DNA of 64,000 nt from Pseudonocardia sp. DSM 110487 (lineage in GTDB: Bacteria; Actinomycetota; Actinomycetes; Mycobacteriales; Pseudonocardiaceae), in assembly GCF_019468565.1 (NCBI RefSeq), contig NZ_CP080521.1:3720001-3784000 (forward strand), in the 5' to 3' direction. The stretch's first letter is position 1, and every line of letters starts with the position of its first letter. Positions 1 through 7,646 of the stretch are shown here, piece after piece. The notes below the pieces were generated by a model, which saw only the letters and a program-made list of their open reading frames with translations, made no database searches and was not told the DNA's origin. The translations under genes were made by a program, and so were the position numbers.

Positions 1-1
1 C

Positions 2-703
2 GCAGCCCTCGAACTCAGCGAGCAAGGAACCCGCATCGCCGACGCAGCGGGCGGCGTCACCGACGAGGCTTGGGCCAACGCCGCCCAGCACTACGACGCG
101 GAACAGCTCGGGGCGCTGGTAGCGCTGATCGCCGACATCAACACCTGGAACCGCCTCAACGTCATCACCCGCCAGCCGGCCGGTGACTACCAACCCGGCC
201 AGAAGGGCTTCTTGGTGCGGAGACGGGCCCGGGCACTCGGCTGCCCTCCGGAAGTGCCTGCCGTCGGCGACCGCGAGGAAGCACTCGAGCTCCCGGAGGT
301 CCCAGGAAGACGACAGGGCAACCCGCGATGTCGGCACTTCGGCCTTTACCTCTGTGTTGCCGATGGAACGTACGCCGGGCCACCTGTTGCGACGAGCGCA
401 GCGTGGGGTTATGCCCGGGCACCGGCTGGGCGTGGTCGGGCACATGCGTGGCGACTTGGCGGGCAGCGTGCTTGTGATTGGACGGTGCTTGGTCGGGGAC
501 GCGACAAGCGCGATCAGTTCGAGCGTGATGGCCAGGCAGACCGGTGGCCACAGGGCGACGACGATCCCCGCGAGTCGGCTGTGCGGCGGCGAGGTTGGCG
601 GCGATGGTCGCGGCCATGCCGGCCCAGAACGCGGCCCATGGCCCCCGACTCGACGGCTTCGTGGCGGTTGCGTCGGACCCAGATTGACGACGAGCGCGGC
701 TAG
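2..703 (+). pseudogene. Carboxymuconolactone decarboxylase family, C-terminal end with lost stop
   Basis: The frame is open from the window edge. Its first ~65 codons (WANAAQHYDAEQLGALVALI ... TWNRLNVITRQPAGDYQPGQ) match the C-terminal end of AhpD/carboxymuconolactone decarboxylase-like proteins, which normally stop a residue or two after DYQPGQ. Here the frame continues through unrelated sequence to a TAG at 701-703. The natural end therefore appears to have been replaced at about position 205, where a LysR remnant on the other strand begins. The N-terminal part and the active-site CxxC region lie outside the window. Family assignment is from pattern recognition of the C-terminus only. Confidence 0.6.
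227..302 (-). pseudogene. LysR-type regulator, N-terminal remnant
   Basis: Read on the minus strand this stretch gives LRELECFLAVADGRHFRRAA, the classic first helix-turn-helix segment of LysR proteins. It lacks a clear start and breaks off after about 25 codons, with the next residues (ECPGP) unlike the expected RLHVAQPPLS. It is a short relic next to the truncated decarboxylase fragment. The call rests on one short match. Confidence 0.4.
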
Positions 704-965
704 GAGCATGCCGTCGGTGGTGAGCGCGAGCCAGGGCGCCATCACGAGAGCGGTGCCGGCGTGGCGGGGCCAGGGGCCAGCCGCCGAGCGGAGCAGGTCC
801 AGGTCCGGGCCAGAAGTAGGTGCGCGACATACCGATCGGCTCGAACAGCTGTTGGCGGGCGAACGAGCGCCAGCGGCTGGTCGGCCGCGCGCCGGATGAG
901 CACCTCCAGGTAGAGGTAGCCGGCGTTGGAATAGGGCGAACGGCGTGCCCCGCAGGGATTCCACC
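440..965 (-). pseudogene. Serine hydrolase (beta-lactamase/esterase family) remnant
   Basis: Two minus-strand frames together give the middle of a class C beta-lactamase-like serine hydrolase. SPYSNAGYLYLEVLIRRAADQPLA carries the YxN motif (about 905-835 in one frame), and RQQLFEPIGMSRTYFWPG follows in another frame (about 860-807). Further downstream a third frame has a hydrophobic stretch (ALWPPVCLAITLELIALVAS), like the C-terminal membrane segments of actinobacterial members. No SxxK region remains and at least two frameshifts are needed, so this is not functional. Confidence 0.5.
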
Positions 966-970
966 CCGCG

Positions 971-1270
971 GTGCTTGAGCGGCTCGTCGAACCCTGGCTC
1001 GGCAACAACGGCCAACCCGCGCTCTACCGGCAGGTCGCGGGGCGACCAGCGCTACACCGGCGAGATCCAGGGCCGCTACGGCGACATCGACCTGCCCGTG
1101 CTGGGCTGTTGGGTGCCGACGAAGCCTGGATTCCCGTCGACAAGGGCGAGTAGCTGGCCGCGAGCATCCCAGGGGGCGAGCTGGTGCTGTTCCCCGGCGC
1201 CGGTCACCTCGTGCAGGAGGACTCACCGGCCGAGCTCACCGCGATACAGGCGACTTTCCTTGCCGGGTAG
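971..1270 (+). pseudogene. Alpha/beta hydrolase, C-terminal remnant
   Basis: The plus strand carries the last third of an alpha/beta hydrolase in two alternating frames: VLERLVEPWLGNNGQPALYR, then DQRYTGEIQGRYGDIDLPVL, then WIPVDKGE, an in-frame TAG, and finally ELVLFPGAGHLVQEDSPAEL followed by a stop at 1268-1270. The GAGHLVQED segment holds the family's catalytic histidine. Two frame changes and an internal stop show decay. It abuts the oppositely oriented serine hydrolase remnant. Confidence 0.6.
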
Positions 1271-1275
1271 GGAGT

Positions 1276-1455
1276 TCAGGCGCGGATCCGGTCGAGCAGA
1301 GGGACGCCGTTTGTCGTCATCATCGCAGTGAGCTGGTCGCCGTCGAGGAGCGGCGTCGCCTTGATGTCGCGGGTGGTGATGACCGTCTCGGGTGTCCACG
1401 GCCAGTCCGTGCCGTAGGGAAGTGGGAGGGATCGGTCATCGCCAGCAACGCTGTA
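1276..1455 (-). pseudogene. Unidentified C-terminal protein fragment
   Basis: About 59 minus-strand codons ending in PETVITTRDIKATPLLDGDQ and NGVPLLDRIRA look coding (balanced composition, clean stop), whereas the sequence upstream in the same frame is Arg/Pro-rich shadow that runs into the IS21-like fragment. I do not recognise the family. It is probably the C-terminus of a gene cut by the transposon fragment. Confidence 0.3.
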
Positions 1456-1491
1456 CCCCCACGTCCCCGACCACCGGCTCCCAGTCACCCC

Positions 1492-1790
1492 AGCCGATCG
1501 ACCCGTTCTACTGCCAGCCCGGCCTGGCGGGCGCGCACGAAAGGGGCGGCGTCGAGGGACAGATCGGCTGGTTCCGCCGCAACCACCTCGTCCCGATCCC
1601 TGAGGTCGACTCACTCGCGGAGCTCAACGCCCAGGTTGAGGCCTGGGACGCCGCCGACGACGCGCGCCGGGTCGGGTCGCGTCCACGCACGGTCGGGGAG
1701 ATGTTCGCCCTGGAAGCGCCGCTGCTGGCGCCGCTACCGGTCGAGCCGTTCGAGACCGGACGGGCACTAGCCCTACCCGCGCAGCGGTGA
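1492..1790 (+). mobile_element. IS21-family transposase (IstA) C-terminal fragment
   Basis: The plus frame reads CQPGLAGAHERGGVEGQIGW, FRRNHLVPIPEVDSLAELNA and RPRTVGEMFALEAPLLAPLP, closely resembling the C-terminal third of IstA transposases of IS21-like elements in actinobacteria. It ends with a stop at 1788-1790. The DDE catalytic core, the IstB ATPase partner and recognisable terminal repeats are missing, so this is a dead relic. It gives a plausible cause for the surrounding gene debris. Confidence 0.7.
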
Positions 1791-2109
1791 GAAATCGTGA
1801 TGCGGTGTGCCGCAACACAGCGCACGAACGCCACCCGACCACCCTAGAAGGCACCGATTAGTGCCCCAAAATCACCGACCCCGACCACGAAACCTCAGGT
1901 CAACGAGGCGCGACCCCACTGAACCCGCCATCCGTGAGCCAAGTCGGGACTCATTCCTCGCCTCCCGATGTGGCGAGTTCAGTGGTGGCCGCGATCCGGG
2001 AGTCTGCGGGGCCAACGCTCTGGACCGCATCCCGGTCCGACCGGAGATGATCGCGGCAGGTCAGAGGCGAGCAGCTCCAGCATCACGGGGTGAATTTCTG
2101 GCGCCTGGT
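1791..2109. other. Intergenic stretch with no recognisable gene
   Basis: I see no coding signature, RNA gene or clear repeat here. Frames that stay open have Arg/Pro/Ala-rich shadow composition. It separates the transposase fragment from the 3' end of the LLM oxidoreductase gene. Confidence 0.4.
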
Positions 2110-2976
2110 TCAGCGATCGTGGGTGATGATTTCCTCAGCTACCCAGTGGGCGACGCCACCCGGGCAGGGGTTGGGCAAACCGAGGGTGATGTGGGTGAAA
2201 CCGGCGTCGAGTGCCCGGCCGATCGCATCGCGGGTGATGCCGGGTTGGTCGTAGCAGACTTGCAGATGCATCGACCGGGTGATGGAGGTGGGGTCGCGGC
2301 CGATTTCGGTGCAGATCTGGCTGAGCATGGCGCCGCGGGCGGCCGCGTCCTTCGTGTCGTCGCCGACGATGTTCCACAGGTCGGCGTGTTGTGCGGCAAG
2401 GCGCAGTAGCGGGGCCGAACGCCCCCCAAGGAGGACGGCCGGATGCGGTCGCTGCAGCGGTTTGGGGTCACCCAGCGCCTTGGTGAGGTGGATGTGAGTA
2501 CCGGCGAAGTCGAACGGCTCGGTCTCCGTCCACAGTCGACGGATGACGGTCAGCGCTTCGGCTAGGCTCTCCACGGCGTTCGGGGAGTCGTGGAAGGCGA
2601 GGCCGTGTGCGTCGTACTCGCGCCGGGCCAGGGGGTGGCCTGGTCGCGATCCGGCGCCGATACCGAAAACGAGCCGTCCTCGGGAGATGATGTCGACAGT
2701 AGCGGCGATCTTGGCGAGTACGGCCGGCGGTCGGAAGCGGTTGCTGGTGACCAGGACTCCCAAACCTAGTCGTCGAGTCTGAGCCGCCAATGCCGACAAC
2801 AACGTCCAGCTTTCGTAAGTGGGTCCGTTCCCCGTGGGCGTCATCAGGTGATCGGACAGCCACGCGTGTTCGATCTGGGGTATCGCGTCGGCCGCGAGCC
2901 AGATATCCAAGATCTCGTCATACGTGGCGTGCTGCGGCGCGGTCAGGATGCCGAAGGTCACTGGTGTCTGAGACAT
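2110..2976 (-). CDS. LLM class flavin-dependent oxidoreductase
   Basis: Luciferase-like monooxygenase (F420- or FMN-dependent) of about 288 residues. Visible signatures are the N-terminal strand TFGILTAPQHATYDEIL, the central LGLGVLVTSNRFRPPAVLAK and the typical ISRGRLVFGIGAG segment (residues ~85-125), and PHPAVLLGGRS near residue 185. I chose the ATG at 2976 because it begins MSQTPVTFG directly before the first barrel strand and has an AGGA upstream; the longer frame adds a low-complexity Arg-rich stretch. The gene is intact among debris and is divergent from a truncated TetR gene, with two TetR-like palindromes between them. Substrate unknown. Confidence 0.85.
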   Translation of the reverse strand: MSQTPVTFGILTAPQHATYDEILDIWLAADAIPQIEHAWLSDHLMTPTGNGPTYESWTLLSALAAQTRRLGLGVLVTSNRFRPPAVLAKIAATVDIISRGRLVFGIGAGSRPGHPLARREYDAHGLAFHDSPNAVESLAEALTVIRRLWTETEPFDFAGTHIHLTKALGDPKPLQRPHPAVLLGGRSAPLLRLAAQHADLWNIVGDDTKDAAARGAMLSQICTEIGRDPTSITRSMHLQVCYDQPGITRDAIGRALDAGFTHITLGLPNPCPGGVAHWVAEEIITHDR

Positions 2977-3094
2977 GAATCCTCGTAGTCCGGGAGTTGC
3001 CAGTCGCCGCCTCGGTCCTGTGTCGAGAACCTCGCGACGAGGTCGGGGATGCGCAGCAGGCAGGCCAATGCCGGGCGTCATGGCGGCAACTCAA

Positions 3095-3143
3095 TCTATA
3101 GGTGATAGGCCGGTCCCGTGCATGGTTGCCTATCGCTGATAGG
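3095..3143. promoter_or_regulatory. Twin TetR-type operator palindromes
   Basis: CCTATCgctGATAGG at 3129-3143 is a perfect 6-bp inverted repeat around 3 bp. A degraded copy, TCTATAggtGATAGG, lies at 3095-3109. Both are between the LLM gene start (2976) and the TetR remnant start (3152), the usual place for a TetR operator controlling a divergent oxidoreductase. Confidence 0.5.
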
Positions 3144-3151
3144 TTGTCAAC

Positions 3152-3222
3152 GTGCGCAAGCTGAACCGTGCGACAGTCATCGCCGAGGCGCTCGACCTGC
3201 TCGACGAGGCCGGCCTGGCGGT
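3152..3222 (+). pseudogene. TetR-family regulator, N-terminal remnant
   Basis: From GTG at 3152 the frame gives VRKLNRATVIAEALDLLDEA, the standard start of a TetR DNA-binding domain. After about 24 codons it switches to unrelated sequence; the helix-turn-helix core (usually LTMRRLAxxLGV) is absent. The gene has been cut, leaving only its first helix and the operator region. Confidence 0.55.
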
Positions 3223-3462
3223 GTCGAGCTGTTCCTCGGCGGCATCGCCGTCCTTGCGATCCTTTCGCTGGTGGTGAAGGCGCGGGCCGGCGTCAAGAAG
3301 GCACGGGCCGCCGCGGAGATTGCTCGGGTCGGTACGAGCCCGGTGTCGCTGGTCGGGCATGTGCTGCTCACCGCCGGCTTGATCGTGGGGACGCAGTGGT
3401 CGGTGATCACCTACGCGGCGGACAACCTGACGTTGCTGCTGGTGGTGCCCGCGGTGCCGGCA
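3223..3462 (+). pseudogene. Small actinobacterial membrane protein fragment
   Basis: In another frame directly fused to the TetR stub, about 80 codons read ELFLGGIAVLAILSLVVKAR, ARAAAEIARVGTSPVSLVGH and LLTAGLIVGTQWSVITYAAD. This gives two or three transmembrane segments typical of a short uncharacterised actinobacterial membrane protein. No own start codon or ribosome site is visible and the frame runs on into non-coding sequence. Probably a C-terminal fragment brought in by the same rearrangement. Confidence 0.4.
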
Positions 3463-3511
3463 TGGCGATCCCGAATACGAGAGTCGGGGCCCTGCTTCGG
3501 GCCGGACCGCG

Positions 3512-3606
3512 TCAGAGCCAGGCGATGGCCTGAGCGTCGAAGAGGTCGGGGTCGCTCTCGACGGGCAGCACGCACACCACGTGCCCGCCGGGCACACGCA
3601 GGATCC
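3512..3606 (-). pseudogene. VOC/glyoxalase-fold protein, C-terminal remnant
   Basis: The minus strand ends with RVPGGHVVCVLPVESDPDLF and DAQAIAWL followed by TGA (3512-3514). This is the typical last strand of a VOC (glyoxalase/bleomycin-resistance) domain, where a metal-ligand acid or a GxxFCVL-type strand sits. No upstream part of the fold is present. Confidence 0.4.
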
Positions 3607-3725
3607 GGCACTCCAGCCGGTCCGGCGCCTGCTGCGGACCTCCGGCGGATGCAGGCCCTGTGCCCGGAGGCTCGATGGGCGTGGTTCACCGACTCGCGCG
3701 GCTTCCCGCTGATCGACCCGTCCGG

Positions 3726-4460
3726 TCAGAAGGCGGTGTACCCGCCGTCGACGGGAAGGACTGCTCCGGTGATGTACGACGACTCCGACGATGCGAGGAA
3801 GAGGACCGCGTCGGCGACCTCTTCGGCGGTGGCGAGGCGTTGGAGCGGGATCTGAGCTTCGCGCTCGCGGCGGTAGGCCTCGGGGTCGGGGCTGCGTTGG
3901 ATCGATGCTTCGATGATCGGGGTGGCGGTCAGGCCCGGAGCGACGACGTTGACGCGGATGTTACGCGGGGCCCATTCGATCGCCGCGCCCTTGGCGAGCA
4001 TGATCAGGCCTCCCTTGGCGGCGGAATACAAGACTTCCCCGGCTTTGCCGACCATGCCGAGCCGTGAGCCGACGCAGACGAACGAGCCTCCTGCCGAGGG
4101 CATCAGCGGCGCGAAGTGCTTCATCACCAGGAAGGCGCTGAGCAGGTTGCTGTGGAGCACGTTCTTCGCGTCGTCGTAGGCCATCTCGGTGAGCGGGCCG
4201 CTGACCTGGAGGCCGTGGTTGAGGACGACGACGTCGACGGTGCCGAGGGACTCGGCGGCCCGGCGGGCCAGGCCTTCGACGAACGCCTCGTCATTGAGGT
4301 CTCCGGGGACGTACAGGTCGTCGGGCTGGGCGGTGTCGAGTCGCTCCGTGCGGCCGGTGAGGAGCAGTCGCGCGCCCTCGCGGCGGAAGTGGGAACTCAC
4401 TGCCTTCCCGATTCCGCTGCTGGCGCCGGTCACCAGGGCCGTGGCCTTCTCGAGCCTCAT
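3726..4460 (-). CDS. SDR-family oxidoreductase
   Basis: Classical short-chain dehydrogenase of 244 residues. Cofactor motif TGASSGIG at residues 11-18, NHG (variant of NNAG) at 81-83, catalytic Ser near 132 and YSAAK at 145-149, with the usual C-terminal ITGAVLPVDGG. The start at 4460 is preceded by AAGGAG at good distance. It is the last gene of the HAD/GntR/RidA/aldolase operon and starts 20 bp after the aldolase-like gene stops. It probably oxidises or reduces a hydroxy/oxo intermediate from that pathway. R39/T36 after the second strand suggests NADP(H), as inference. Substrate not determinable. Confidence 0.88.
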   Translation of the reverse strand: MRLEKATALVTGASSGIGKAVSSHFRREGARLLLTGRTERLDTAQPDDLYVPGDLNDEAFVEGLARRAAESLGTVDVVVLNHGLQVSGPLTEMAYDDAKNVLHSNLLSAFLVMKHFAPLMPSAGGSFVCVGSRLGMVGKAGEVLYSAAKGGLIMLAKGAAIEWAPRNIRVNVVAPGLTATPIIEASIQRSPDPEAYRREREAQIPLQRLATAEEVADAVLFLASSESSYITGAVLPVDGGYTAF

Positions 4461-4480
4461 GTCATGTACTCCTTGGTCAG

Positions 4481-5587
4481 TCAGCTGAGGAATCCGCGGG
4501 CGTCGACCGGCCACCGCTGCAGCGAGGTGCCCGCGCTGTCGGTGACGAGCAGCTCCTCGAAATTGATCACGACCGGGCAGACGTGGTTCGGCACCACGGG
4601 TACGACGGTGCCGACGCCGGGGCGGAACTCGCCGGCGGGCAGCGCGAGGAAGCCGTGATACTCGTTGAGCTTGGCCAGGACCGCGTTCGTGCCGGCGACG
4701 CCCCCGTAGCCGCGCTCGAGGTCGCCTTCGCGCCCGAGCACTTTGGTGCCTACATCGAGGATGACCTGGTCGGGAACCCAGTCGCTGACCACTGTGCCAG
4801 CGACGAACAGCGCGATCTGATCCTCGCTGCAGGCGCCGAGCCGGAAGTTGTTCCGGTCGCAGAATACGTACTCGCCGGGACGGATCTCGGTGATCAAGCT
4901 GCTGGTGGAGAACTCGACGGTGGGTGTGGAGCCTGCACTGACCACCTCTGCGGTGACCCCGACGTCGGCGAGGCTGCGCAGCGCTGTGGTGAGTGCGGCC
5001 TCCTGGTCCTGCGCGGCGCGCTTGCGAGCGTCCCGACCGGAGCTGCCGTGACCTGGATAGGTGAAGACGCCAACCGGCACCAGGCCGCGCTTGCGGGCGG
5101 CGAGCGCGAGGTCGCCCGCGACCTCGGGTGGCGCCCCGGAACGACGGGCGCCACAGTCGACCTCGACCACGACCTGGAGCCGGTCCGGTTCGTCGCCCAT
5201 CGCATCGGCGAGTGCCTCGACGGCCGCGACGTTGTCGACGCCGACCCGCAGCCGGGTGGTTTCGGCGAGCCGGCGGATCCGCGTCCCCTTCGTTCCCGCC
5301 GGCCAGACCGGATAGGCGAGGAAGATGTCGTCGAACCCGGCCGCGGCGAAGACCTCGGCCTCACCGACATTGCCCGCGGTGATGCCGACCGCCCCGGCCT
5401 CGACCTGGCGCCGACCGACTTCCACACACTTGTGCGTCTTGACGTGCGGCCTGACGTCGAGATCGTGCTGGGCGGCGAAGCTCTGCATTCGGTCGATGTT
5501 GTCTTGCATGACGTCGACCAGCACGATCGGCGCGGGGGTGTCGACCCGCTCGACCAGCGTGTCGAGTACTCGTTGGAGCCGGTGCAC
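4481..5587 (-). CDS. D-threonine aldolase / D-serine dehydratase-like PLP enzyme
   Basis: PLP-dependent fold-type III (alanine racemase-like N-terminus, DSD1-like C-terminus), about 368 residues. RPHVKTHK at residues ~47-54 supplies the Schiff-base lysine. EVDCGARRSG and VFTYPGHGSSG are family signatures, and the C-terminus has PNHVCPVVINFEE, where the His and Cys ligate the metal in D-threonine aldolase/D-serine dehydratase. GTG at 5587 is chosen for its GAGGAG ribosome site; the longer frame overlaps the RidA-like gene and is low complexity. It lies 16 bp after that gene. Likely cleaves or deaminates a beta-hydroxy-D-amino acid; RidA next door fits an enamine intermediate. Confidence 0.85.
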   Translation of the reverse strand: MHRLQRVLDTLVERVDTPAPIVLVDVMQDNIDRMQSFAAQHDLDVRPHVKTHKCVEVGRRQVEAGAVGITAGNVGEAEVFAAAGFDDIFLAYPVWPAGTKGTRIRRLAETTRLRVGVDNVAAVEALADAMGDEPDRLQVVVEVDCGARRSGAPPEVAGDLALAARKRGLVPVGVFTYPGHGSSGRDARKRAAQDQEAALTTALRSLADVGVTAEVVSAGSTPTVEFSTSSLITEIRPGEYVFCDRNNFRLGACSEDQIALFVAGTVVSDWVPDQVILDVGTKVLGREGDLERGYGGVAGTNAVLAKLNEYHGFLALPAGEFRPGVGTVVPVVPNHVCPVVINFEELLVTDSAGTSLQRWPVDARGFLS

Positions 5588-5603
5588 GCTGTACTCCTCG
5601 CTT

Positions 5604-6068
5604 CTAGACCGCGGTGCAGACCATCTGGATCTCGACAGGACTGTTCCGCGGCAGCCCGGCGACACCGATCGCGGTGCGCGCGTGCCGTCCGTTCTCGCCC
5701 AACACCTCGACGAGGAGGTCACTGGCCGCGTCGGCGACCCGCGACTGCTCGCCGAGCTCCGGGGTGCTGGCGACGAAGACCAGCATCTGCACGATCCGGA
5801 CCCGGTCCAGGTCTCCCACCGCCTGCGCAGCGGCGGCGAGCGCGTTGAGCGCGGCCTGGCGCGCGAGCCCCCGCGCGGTCTTCGCGTCGACGTCCCGGCC
5901 GACGATGCCCTGGCCCAGCAGCTCGCCGTCCTTGTAGGGCAGTTGGCCCGAGATGTAGATGCTGGAGCCCAGCGTCCGGTGGTTCACGTACGTCGAGTCG
6001 TCACCGAGGCCGGGAAGGTCCAGACCGAGGGCCTGGAGCCGCTCCGAAGCCGAGCCGGTCTCGATCAT
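5604..6068 (-). CDS. RidA-family enamine/imine deaminase
   Basis: 154-residue YjgF/YER057c/UK114-type protein. Visible signatures: SIYISGQLPYKDGE near residue 37-50 and HARTAIGVAGLPRNSPVEIQ near the C-terminus, with the substrate-binding Arg in HARTAIG. This HARTAIG form belongs to a RidA subgroup of slightly longer proteins. RidA proteins hydrolyse reactive 2-aminoacrylate-type enamines released by PLP enzymes. The next gene is a PLP dehydratase/aldolase, so a scavenging role in the same pathway is likely. Its ATG overlaps the stop of the upstream regulator gene by 4 bp. Confidence 0.87.
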   Translation of the reverse strand: MIETGSASERLQALGLDLPGLGDDSTYVNHRTLGSSIYISGQLPYKDGELLGQGIVGRDVDAKTARGLARQAALNALAAAAQAVGDLDRVRIVQMLVFVASTPELGEQSRVADAASDLLVEVLGENGRHARTAIGVAGLPRNSPVEIQMVCTAV

Positions 6069-6734
6069 TTGCGCGGTTCTCCTTGCGTCTTGCCTTGCAG
6101 CGCCGATTGGAAATGGCGGGCCAGTTCCTGCCGGAACCCCTCGATGTCGCCCTCGAGGGCAGTCGCCATCAGTCTCTCGTGCTCGGCGGCAATATCATGC
6201 GGGTCGCTGTACGTGTGATGGTCGACCGTGAGGTAGAGGCGCAGCTTGGTCTCCCAACCGTTCCACAGACTCTGCAGGACGCCGTGCCCCGAAAGATCGT
6301 AGAAGAGCCTGTGGAAGCGAAGGTGCGCGTCGATGCTGGCCGGAACGTCATTCTTCTTGGTGGCCCGGTGGAGCTCCTCGATGGTTTGCATCAATCCCGG
6401 CCGCTCAGGACCGCGCAGCGATTCAGCGGAGAGCTCAGCGGCGTACGGTTCGACAAGTAGGCGGATCGATGCGATCTCGGCGACCTCCCGAGGGCTCACC
6501 CTCCACGACGAACGCCCCGTGGAAGGGGATCTTCACGATCAGCCCTTCCTCCTCCAGCCTGGTCAGCGCCTCGCGCAGTGGGGACCGGCTGATCCCGAGA
6601 TCTGCGGCGATGTGCGCCTCGCGTAGCTGTCCACCAGCAGGCACAGTCCCGTCGAGGATGGCGGCGCGCAGCACGCGGTAGACGCCGTCCGGCGTCGTCG
6701 TCCGCTGCTCCAGCCGCTTGAACTTGGGGTTCAT
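6065..6734 (-). pseudogene. FCD-type GntR regulator with a +1 frameshift
   Basis: Two adjoining frames make one complete FadR/FCD-type GntR protein. The first ~76 codons from ATG 6734 give the winged helix (YRVLRAAILDGTVPAGGQLR, HIAADLGISRSPLREALTRL, EEEGLIVKIPFHGAFVVE). The FCD domain then continues in another frame from about 6499 (SPREVAEIASIRLLVEPYAA to the stop at 6065). One extra G in the GAGGGTGAGC run near 6505 separates them. Either a real inactivating indel or a sequencing error in a G-rich run. Its position in the operon suggests autoregulation of the HAD-RidA-aldolase-SDR set. Confidence 0.75.
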
Positions 6735-6775
6735 CCCGCCGCTTCCCTTGGGCCGGCCGTTGCCCGACAGGCCGG

Positions 6776-7456
6776 TCAAGGTCGCGGCAGGCCGAGAAGG
6801 ACGGGGAGGTCGGCGATGTCGGTGATGCGCTCGTAGCCGAGCCACGACTCGTCGTGCTCGAAGCCGCGGTCGACGTACACCTTGTTCCTGATGCCCGTGA
6901 CCGCCGCAGAGCGGTGGTCGTACATCGGGCTCGCGGAGACGTGCACGATCTCGTCGGGTGTCGAGCCGAGCTTGTCCAGCATGTACTCGAATGCACGGAG
7001 CCGTGGCTTGTAGACGCCCATCTCCTCGGCGCTGATGACGTCTTCGAACGGGGCCTTGAGGTTCTCCGCGAGGCGCAGCGCATGGGCGGTGTCGCTGTTC
7101 GTGACGATGACCAGCGGGTACGCCTCTGCCAGGCGGTTCAGTGCCTCGGTAACGCCCGGGTACGGGCCAAAGGTGGGGACGTGGTCGTACACCGCCCGCG
7201 CGTCGTCCTCGCGGTAATCGAGGCCGAGCCTGCGCGAGGCGCGTTCCATGGAATCGGCGACGATCTGGTGGAACGGCTTGTAGTCGCCCATGCACTCGTC
7301 GATCCGGTACGCCTTGCAGGCCTGTAGGAAGTCATCGGCGATCTCGGGCGGTAGTCGGTCGCCCAGCACCTCACGGATCGCGTCGTTGATACGGAACTGG
7401 ATCAGCGTTCCGTTCATGTCGAACGTCACGAACCTCGGCTTGCGATCGAATCCCAT
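6776..7456 (-). CDS. HAD type II hydrolase (2-haloacid dehalogenase-like)
   Basis: 226-residue HAD-superfamily protein annotated by family as haloacid dehalogenase type II. Nucleophile motif FDMNGTLIQF (Asp near residue 12), VIVTNSD (motif II), GVYKPRLRAFEYML (motif III Lys). Two features argue against simple dehalogenation: the DxN motif differs from the usual DAYGT, and the active-site SSN of L-2-haloacid dehalogenases reads VSASPMYD, without the Asn. The start at 7456 has GGAGGAACG upstream. First gene of a five-gene operon. A paralogue lies at 15815-16489 beside amine-oxidase genes, so a shared non-halogenated substrate is plausible. Confidence 0.8.
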   Translation of the reverse strand: MGFDRKPRFVTFDMNGTLIQFRINDAIREVLGDRLPPEIADDFLQACKAYRIDECMGDYKPFHQIVADSMERASRRLGLDYREDDARAVYDHVPTFGPYPGVTEALNRLAEAYPLVIVTNSDTAHALRLAENLKAPFEDVISAEEMGVYKPRLRAFEYMLDKLGSTPDEIVHVSASPMYDHRSAAVTGIRNKVYVDRGFEHDESWLGYERITDIADLPVLLGLPRP

Positions 7457-7514
7457 CGTTCCTCCAAGCTGCCGTGTCGGCTTGTCGATTGTCGACCATA
7501 ACTGTATGCTCGTC

Positions 7515-7528
7515 AACTGTCAACAGTT
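7515..7528. promoter_or_regulatory. Palindromic operator candidate upstream of the first HAD operon
   Basis: AACTGT-CA-ACAGTT is a perfect 6-bp inverted repeat with a 2-bp centre, 59 bp before the HAD start at 7456. The 13-mer CAACTGTCAACAG recurs upstream of the second HAD gene (16580-16593). Size and TGT-CA-ACA core fit FCD-GntR operators, and three such regulators are encoded nearby. Confidence 0.5.
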
Positions 7529-7540
7529 TGCCGGGAGCGA

Positions 7541-7630
7541 AGGTGGACCTCGTCGAGCAGAACACCGTCGGCGTCGGCGCCTCGGGTCGCAACGGCGGCA
7601 TGGCGACCACCGGCATGTCGATCGGCACGT
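7541..7630 (+). pseudogene. FAD-dependent oxidoreductase fragment (orphan Rossmann segment)
   Basis: About 30 plus-strand codons read VDLVEQNTVGVGASGRNGGM followed by ATTGMSIGTF. They closely resemble the FAD-binding segment VALLEQHTVGWGASGRNGGM of the intact flavoprotein at 14521-15798. No start, no remainder of the enzyme. It sits between the two HAD/oxidase operons and may be the scar of a lost amine-oxidase gene. Confidence 0.5.
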
Positions 7631-7646
7631 TCGTGCGTGGATCGCG

